Translations under genes and position numbers: made by a program
The notes under the pieces: generated by a model
What the model saw: the letters and a program-made list of their open reading frames with translations, nothing else
Told to the model about the DNA's origin: nothing
Database searches by the model: none
Shown: piece by piece, positions 53,683-53,964 of the stretch
Layout: every line of letters starts with the position of its first letter
Position numbering within the stretch: position 1 is the stretch's first letter
DNA from: Helicobacter sp. 13S00482-2
Lineage (GTDB): Bacteria > Campylobacterota > Campylobacteria > Campylobacterales > Helicobacteraceae
Length of the DNA: 53,964 nucleotides
Assembly: GCF_002272795.1 (NCBI RefSeq)
Contig: NZ_MLAT01000011.1
Span: 1 to 53,964, forward strand
Reading direction: 5' to 3'

Positions 53683-53964
53683 GGATAAGATTTTGAATAA
53701 ATTGGCTTTGAAAAATTATTGTAGATTTTGTTAAGACCTTAAAAGAGTATGTGTCTGATAACTGCAACAGTTGGTCGATAAAAGGTTTTATTAATGATAA
53801 AAAATTTGCTAGTAAATTGGATTTGAACTAGTATTGAATAATGATTATTTATTGTCTCTATCAATGCTAGAAAAAGGTATTTTAGAACAAATTATTTAGA
53901 CAAATAGATCTATTTTGATATTTCAAACCTCTATCACATATTCCTCGCTTTTTGTTTTTGGAAT
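53683..53964 (+). pseudogene. Right-edge region with a coding-like gene remnant
   Basis: The plus strand from 53721 reads an uninterrupted frame VDFVKTLKEYVSDN and onward for about 36 codons to a stop. A shifted frame at about 53827-53900 reads NNDYLLSLSMLEKGILEQII before another stop. Together these look like the C-terminal end of a gene with one frameshift, but no start or family is recognisable. It could be chance. Nothing else is evident before the window edge. Confidence 0.3.

Overview
The window is AT-rich and densely packed. It looks like a Campylobacterota chromosome, almost certainly a Helicobacter of the enterohepatic type. The reasons are two Helicobacter-type outer membrane proteins (HP_OMP_2 family), FliW, CopA/CopP, an HP0268-like small protein, and gene orders that match H. 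pylori from memory (htrB-waaC-ppx-fdx; PilMNO-like trio-DUF374-miaB-HP0268; copP-copA-pssA-psd-like-ftsH-prmA-cheY; mraY-murD; fliW-bamD-lon-tyrA). Unlike H. pylori it also carries leuA and a TMAO/S-oxide reductase (torC-torA). Assignments rest on reading motifs by eye; no database search was run.

Layout. 1-6.2 kb (minus strand): lipid A/LPS core genes, an exopolyphosphatase, a 2[4Fe-4S] ferredoxin, a TrpC-like protein that has lost its catalytic residues, a TPR protein and a YkgJ-type cysteine protein. 6.3-9.3 kb: two tandem outer membrane paralogues. 9.4-13.8 kb (minus): a PilO/PilN/PilM-like inner-membrane trio, a DUF374 acyltransferase, miaB and a HP0268-like protein, divergent from nusA. 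15-18.7 kb (minus): metallophosphoesterase, MFS transporter and msbA. 18.7-28.4 kb (minus): copP-copA-leuA behind a newly noticed leucine leader peptide, then pssA, a Psd-like protein, ftsH, prmA, cheY and hisA.

28.5-33.7 kb is the accessory region. A single-chain HsdM-HsdS-like methyltransferase overlaps a sugar N-acetyltransferase gene, which is followed by a Gfo/Idh oxidoreductase. These face a decayed type II restriction-modification pair (CfrBI-like endonuclease and N4-cytosine-type methylase), each gene with several frameshifts or stops. From 33.8 kb: ung, a DUF1104 secreted protein, tRNA-Phe, torC-torA, xth, an MscS channel, murD, mraY, a PDC-sensor membrane protein, proC, fliW, bamD, lon, a Tat-exported aminotransferase, tyrA, flavodoxin, DedA and a FlgG-family rod protein. 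The right edge holds a short coding-like remnant.

The most noteworthy points are: (1) a 23-residue leader peptide with three consecutive Leu codons and an anti-Shine-Dalgarno sequence before leuA-copA-copP; (2) a near-perfect 17-bp inverted repeat between the divergent mraY and PDC-sensor promoters; (3) a TrpC-fold pseudoenzyme; (4) a PilMNO-like platform with no pilus genes in the window; (5) an HsdM-HsdS fusion in an operon with sugar genes; (6) a Tat-exported PLP aminotransferase; and (7) a dead restriction-modification system.
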